Assembly: GCA_052117605.1 (NCBI GenBank)
Contig: JBQKIT010000016.1
Length of the DNA stretch: 64,000 nucleotides
Reading direction: 5' to 3' (one strand)
Source of the DNA: CAG-791 sp000431495
Lineage (GTDB): Bacteria; Bacillota; Clostridia; Lachnospirales; Lachnospiraceae
The stretch's first letter is position 1, and the number at the start of each line of letters is the position of its first letter. Position numbers and translations under genes: made by a program. This document shows positions 61,815 through 64,000 of this stretch, in pieces. The notes beneath the pieces were generated by a model. It was not told the DNA's origin. It saw only the letters and a program-made list of their open reading frames with translations, and searched no databases.

Positions 61815-63407
61815 ATGTTTGGGAGAAGACAGCCATTGAAGAAACAACCTTTGCAAAAAGCAGATCGCACTGTACGGTCAGCACTCTGGCTTGTGTTAGT
61901 CGCCGGAATTCTGCTGTTGACCGGGTCTTACATAGCGCTGAATGTATTCCGGTATACAGCGCAGATGGATTCCGACATTGCAGCAGAGGCACTGAACGCA
62001 CGGGCAATCTGGGAACATCGTTCACTGATCCCGAAGGAATTTTATCCGAGTACGGAAACCCGGATTCTGAATGTCAATCTGATCGGAGCACTTTTCTACG
62101 GCCTGACCGGAAATATGAACCTGTCCATGGGCCTTGCCTGCTCTGTGATGCTGATGATTCTTGTTATATCTTATGCGGGCCTTCTTCGAAATCTGGGCTT
62201 TCGGAAGGAAAGCTGTGCCCTGGGCATGCTCCTTCTTCTGGCGCTTCCGGGGAACCTTCGGCATGCACAGCTTTTATTTGTCTGGGCGGACTATTATGCC
62301 ATTCATTGCATTATCATGCTGGTGACGCTCCGTGCCTGGTTGTCTGCGATTGATGAAGAAAGAGGTTGGAAGATACGGCTTTGTGCTGCCTTTGCCCTGT
62401 CGTTTGTCATCAGTCTTTCGGGGCTTCGTGCGGCACTCATCTGCTATGCGCCGCTCATGCTTACGGAACTGATCCGATGGCTGAATGCGATTCTCAAAAA
62501 GTCCTGGACAAGGGAATTCTTGAGGAGCGGAAGCTGCGCGCTGGGATGTCTGGCCATGGCCTTCTGCGGGTCTCTTTCGCCGACAGCAGTGGGGGTTCCG
62601 GTTTCCAGAAATCTTCGAAATGGCGTGTTCAAGCTGTGGCGGGTTGTTCTTCCGGATGTCGGTGATTGCGTTGGTATTGGATATGGAAGCAGGCTTCGCG
62701 GCATTTTACTTCTGGCCTTGCTGCTGTTGTCCGCGGTTTCAATTGCTTTTTGCCTGGTCCGTAGCTTCTATGGTGAAAAGAAAATGACAAAAGCGGATGG
62801 AAAGAGCGAAAGCCATTCCATGGAATTGGTTTTCTTGTTTTTTGTCATTTCTCTTGGAACGGCAATCTTCATGGGGGCCTTTACGACGACGGATTCTGTC
62901 TGGCGTTATTATTTCATGGTATGGTTTGCCATGTCCTATGGTCTTACGTACCTTCTGGAATGCTTTTCCGGGTGGGGCAGGTATTTGTGCATTTTGGTGT
63001 CGCTTGCTTTTTCATTTCTTGTGTGGGACGAGGAATTGCTGCCGGTTCTGCGTCAGGAGACTGTCCGGACCGAGTGGACAGAAATTACGGACTGGATGCA
63101 GGAGAATGGCTATTATTACGGATACAGCACCTACGATACATCGAATGCAATGACCGGCGCCTGCAACGGAAACGTGCAGGTTTCTGCTGTGGCTGAGCTG
63201 GATACGCTTGAAATATGCAAATGGCTGACGGATCGCTCCTGGTATGTGCCGGTGGTTTCCGAGAATACCAAGGCAGCGTATATTATTCCACGAAACAGGA
63301 TGGAGGAGTTTCAGGTGCAGCTTGACGAGCATGCGGATCTGATCCTTGTAATGGAAACGGAGAGCTATTACGTTTATGCGGCGCCGCATAACTATACCTG
63401 CTCCTGA
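61815..63407 (+). CDS. Polytopic GT-C-like membrane protein
   Basis: A 530-residue protein with about eleven membrane helices. The first loop has RYTAQMDSDIAAEALNARAIWE (acidic group in the place of the GT-C catalytic Asp), then TETRILNVNLIGALFYGLTG. A soluble C-terminal tail of about 120 residues (from about 410) contains TEWTEITDWMQENGYYYGY and ends the protein. The family is not named with certainty; a hexosyltransferase-like role fits the neighbours. It starts one base after the previous stop, with a weak site. It ends the plus-strand set, convergent with the Gx-transporter gene. Confidence 0.68.
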   Translation: MFGRRQPLKKQPLQKADRTVRSALWLVLVAGILLLTGSYIALNVFRYTAQMDSDIAAEALNARAIWEHRSLIPKEFYPSTETRILNVNLIGALFYGLTGNMNLSMGLACSVMLMILVISYAGLLRNLGFRKESCALGMLLLLALPGNLRHAQLLFVWADYYAIHCIIMLVTLRAWLSAIDEERGWKIRLCAAFALSFVISLSGLRAALICYAPLMLTELIRWLNAILKKSWTREFLRSGSCALGCLAMAFCGSLSPTAVGVPVSRNLRNGVFKLWRVVLPDVGDCVGIGYGSRLRGILLLALLLLSAVSIAFCLVRSFYGEKKMTKADGKSESHSMELVFLFFVISLGTAIFMGAFTTTDSVWRYYFMVWFAMSYGLTYLLECFSGWGRYLCILVSLAFSFLVWDEELLPVLRQETVRTEWTEITDWMQENGYYYGYSTYDTSNAMTGACNGNVQVSAVAELDTLEICKWLTDRSWYVPVVSENTKAAYIIPRNRMEEFQVQLDEHADLILVMETESYYVYAAPHNYTCS

Positions 63408-63423
63408 GTGATTGCATTCCTGC

Positions 63424-63966
63424 TTAGAGCTTTTGGAGCAGGAGCCGTGCAATCATCCCGTTGATAAGGCCCATGACAATGCCGGAAATGATCATGACAG
63501 GGAGGTAATATATAAGGTTCAGGCTGGAGAGAAATAAAATCGCAACGAGCAGCTGCCCGAGGTTATGAAAGACACCGCCGGTCATGCTGACACCGAAGAT
63601 GGAGAACAGGATGGATTTTCCCACCTGTTCTCTTTTTCGATTGATTTGCAGAAGAAGCGTCATGGCGGCCAGACTTGCTGCAGCACCGGCTGCGGAGTAG
63701 AGCAGACCAAAAAGGCCGGAGAAAAGCAGGCCGGCAAGGAGAATCCGGACGGTGTTGATGAGAAGAGCGGAATGCACATTCATTCGGTAGAGCGCGAATA
63801 CGATCACCAGATTGGCAAGTCCAAGCTTGATCCCGGGAAGGCCTGGCTGGAATGGAATGAGCGACTCGAGGAAGGAGAGCACAAGCGCCAGAGCGGACAG
63901 CATACCTATGGCTGCCAGCTGCTGCGGTGAAAAAGGTCTTGGATTGTCATTGTATGTATGTGTCAT
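63424..63966 (-). CDS. Gx transporter family protein (heptaprenyl diphosphate synthase component I-like)
   Basis: A 180-residue membrane protein with five or six helices, read from the minus strand. It has QLAAIGMLSALALVLSFLESLIP, PGLPGIKLGLANLVIVFALY and YSAAGAAASLAAMTLL, then GGVFHNLGQLLVA. These are the conserved blocks of the Gx transporter family, formerly annotated as heptaprenyl diphosphate synthase component I and now grouped with ECF substrate-binding-like proteins. Its start ATG has GCAGG seven bases upstream. In Firmicutes the gene commonly follows a NusG-domain-II gene, which appears to be the case here. Confidence 0.93.
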   Translation of the reverse strand: MTHTYNDNPRPFSPQQLAAIGMLSALALVLSFLESLIPFQPGLPGIKLGLANLVIVFALYRMNVHSALLINTVRILLAGLLFSGLFGLLYSAAGAAASLAAMTLLLQINRKREQVGKSILFSIFGVSMTGGVFHNLGQLLVAILFLSSLNLIYYLPVMIISGIVMGLINGMIARLLLQKL

Positions 63967-63978
63967 GTTTTTACCTGC

Positions 63979-64000
63979 TTATCTGGAAATGGCATCGTAG
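63979..64000 (-). CDS. 3' end of a probable NusG-domain-II gene (partial)
   Basis: Reading in from the window edge on the minus strand, the last codons give YDAISR and TAA, 12 bases before the Gx-transporter start. This ending and position match NusG-domain-II proteins, which usually precede Gx-transporter genes. Only seven codons are visible. Confidence 0.4.

Noticed and set aside
63396..63442. CCTGCTCC/GGAGCAGG inverted repeat between the last glycan gene and the Gx-transporter gene
   Set aside because: The loop of about 31 bases and lack of a T run make a terminator unlikely; both arms are coding sequence.
1..64000. Search for tRNA, rRNA, CRISPR repeats, insertion sequences, att sites and riboswitches
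   Set aside because: No tRNA-like cloverleaf, repeat array, transposase frame or known riboswitch core was noticed by eye. A covariance-model scan was not possible, so small RNAs could be missed.

Overview
This 64-kb window reads as a chromosomal segment of a Gram-positive anaerobe, most likely a Lachnospiraceae-like Clostridium. The reasons are the complete rnfCDGEAB operon in the clostridial order, strong AGGAGG-type ribosome binding sites, Firmicute-type surface-glycan genes, and a Gx-transporter gene followed on the same strand by what looks like a NusG-domain-II gene at the right edge. About nine tenths of the window encodes synthesis, export and decoration of cell-surface polysaccharide. 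No rRNA, tRNA, CRISPR array, insertion sequence or prophage was seen.

Left part (1-5525). A short sugar-modification module carries a wrecked O-acetyltransferase (extra G in a G7 tract, C-terminus lost), an ATP-grasp ligase, a DegT-like PLP enzyme and an extended SDR. It ends in a perfect 17-bp hairpin shared with a convergent Wzx-type flippase. 5525-20258 is a repeat-unit assembly block: the initiating polyprenyl-phosphate sugar transferase, a decayed acyltransferase, an AT-rich block of four glycosyltransferases, an RffA/WecE aminotransferase and a Wzy-like polymerase, then a second DegT aminotransferase, an MBOAT O-acyltransferase with an SGNH-like partner that carries an unusual FAM3/ILEI-like C-terminus, and a GT2. 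20259-21126 is non-coding debris containing a DUF2971 pseudogene.

Middle part (21127-44411). A YfhO protein and another polytopic protein are followed by a GT6 (ABO blood-group family) glycosyltransferase, a GT2, two proteins with fucosyltransferase-superfamily-like motifs, an ABC exporter, a DUF5672 protein and a GT4. A two-gene minus-strand insert then encodes a GT11 alpha-1,2-fucosyltransferase and a second Wzy-like polymerase. It is followed by another GT4, an acyltransferase-3 and four consecutive polytopic GT-C/GtrII/DUF6056-like proteins. Together GT6 and GT11 suggest a host blood-group-like terminal structure.

Right part (44484-64000). A compact, higher-GC rnfCDGEAB operon encodes the ferredoxin:NAD+ oxidoreductase ion pump. 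It has a promoter-like sequence and a terminator hairpin just before rnfC, and a clean terminator after rnfB. It sits between the large glycan island and a second glycan set (50038-63407) of an FAD oxidoreductase, two GT2 enzymes of the polyprenyl-phosphate-sugar-synthase type, an SDR, a TIM-barrel sugar isomerase-like protein, four more polytopic GT-C-like proteins and an acyltransferase. The paired GT2 and GT-C genes fit outside-of-membrane glycosylation fed by undecaprenyl-phosphate sugars. The window closes with the minus-strand Gx transporter.

Functions of the polytopic proteins are assigned at fold level only; sugar identities are not determined by sequence reading.
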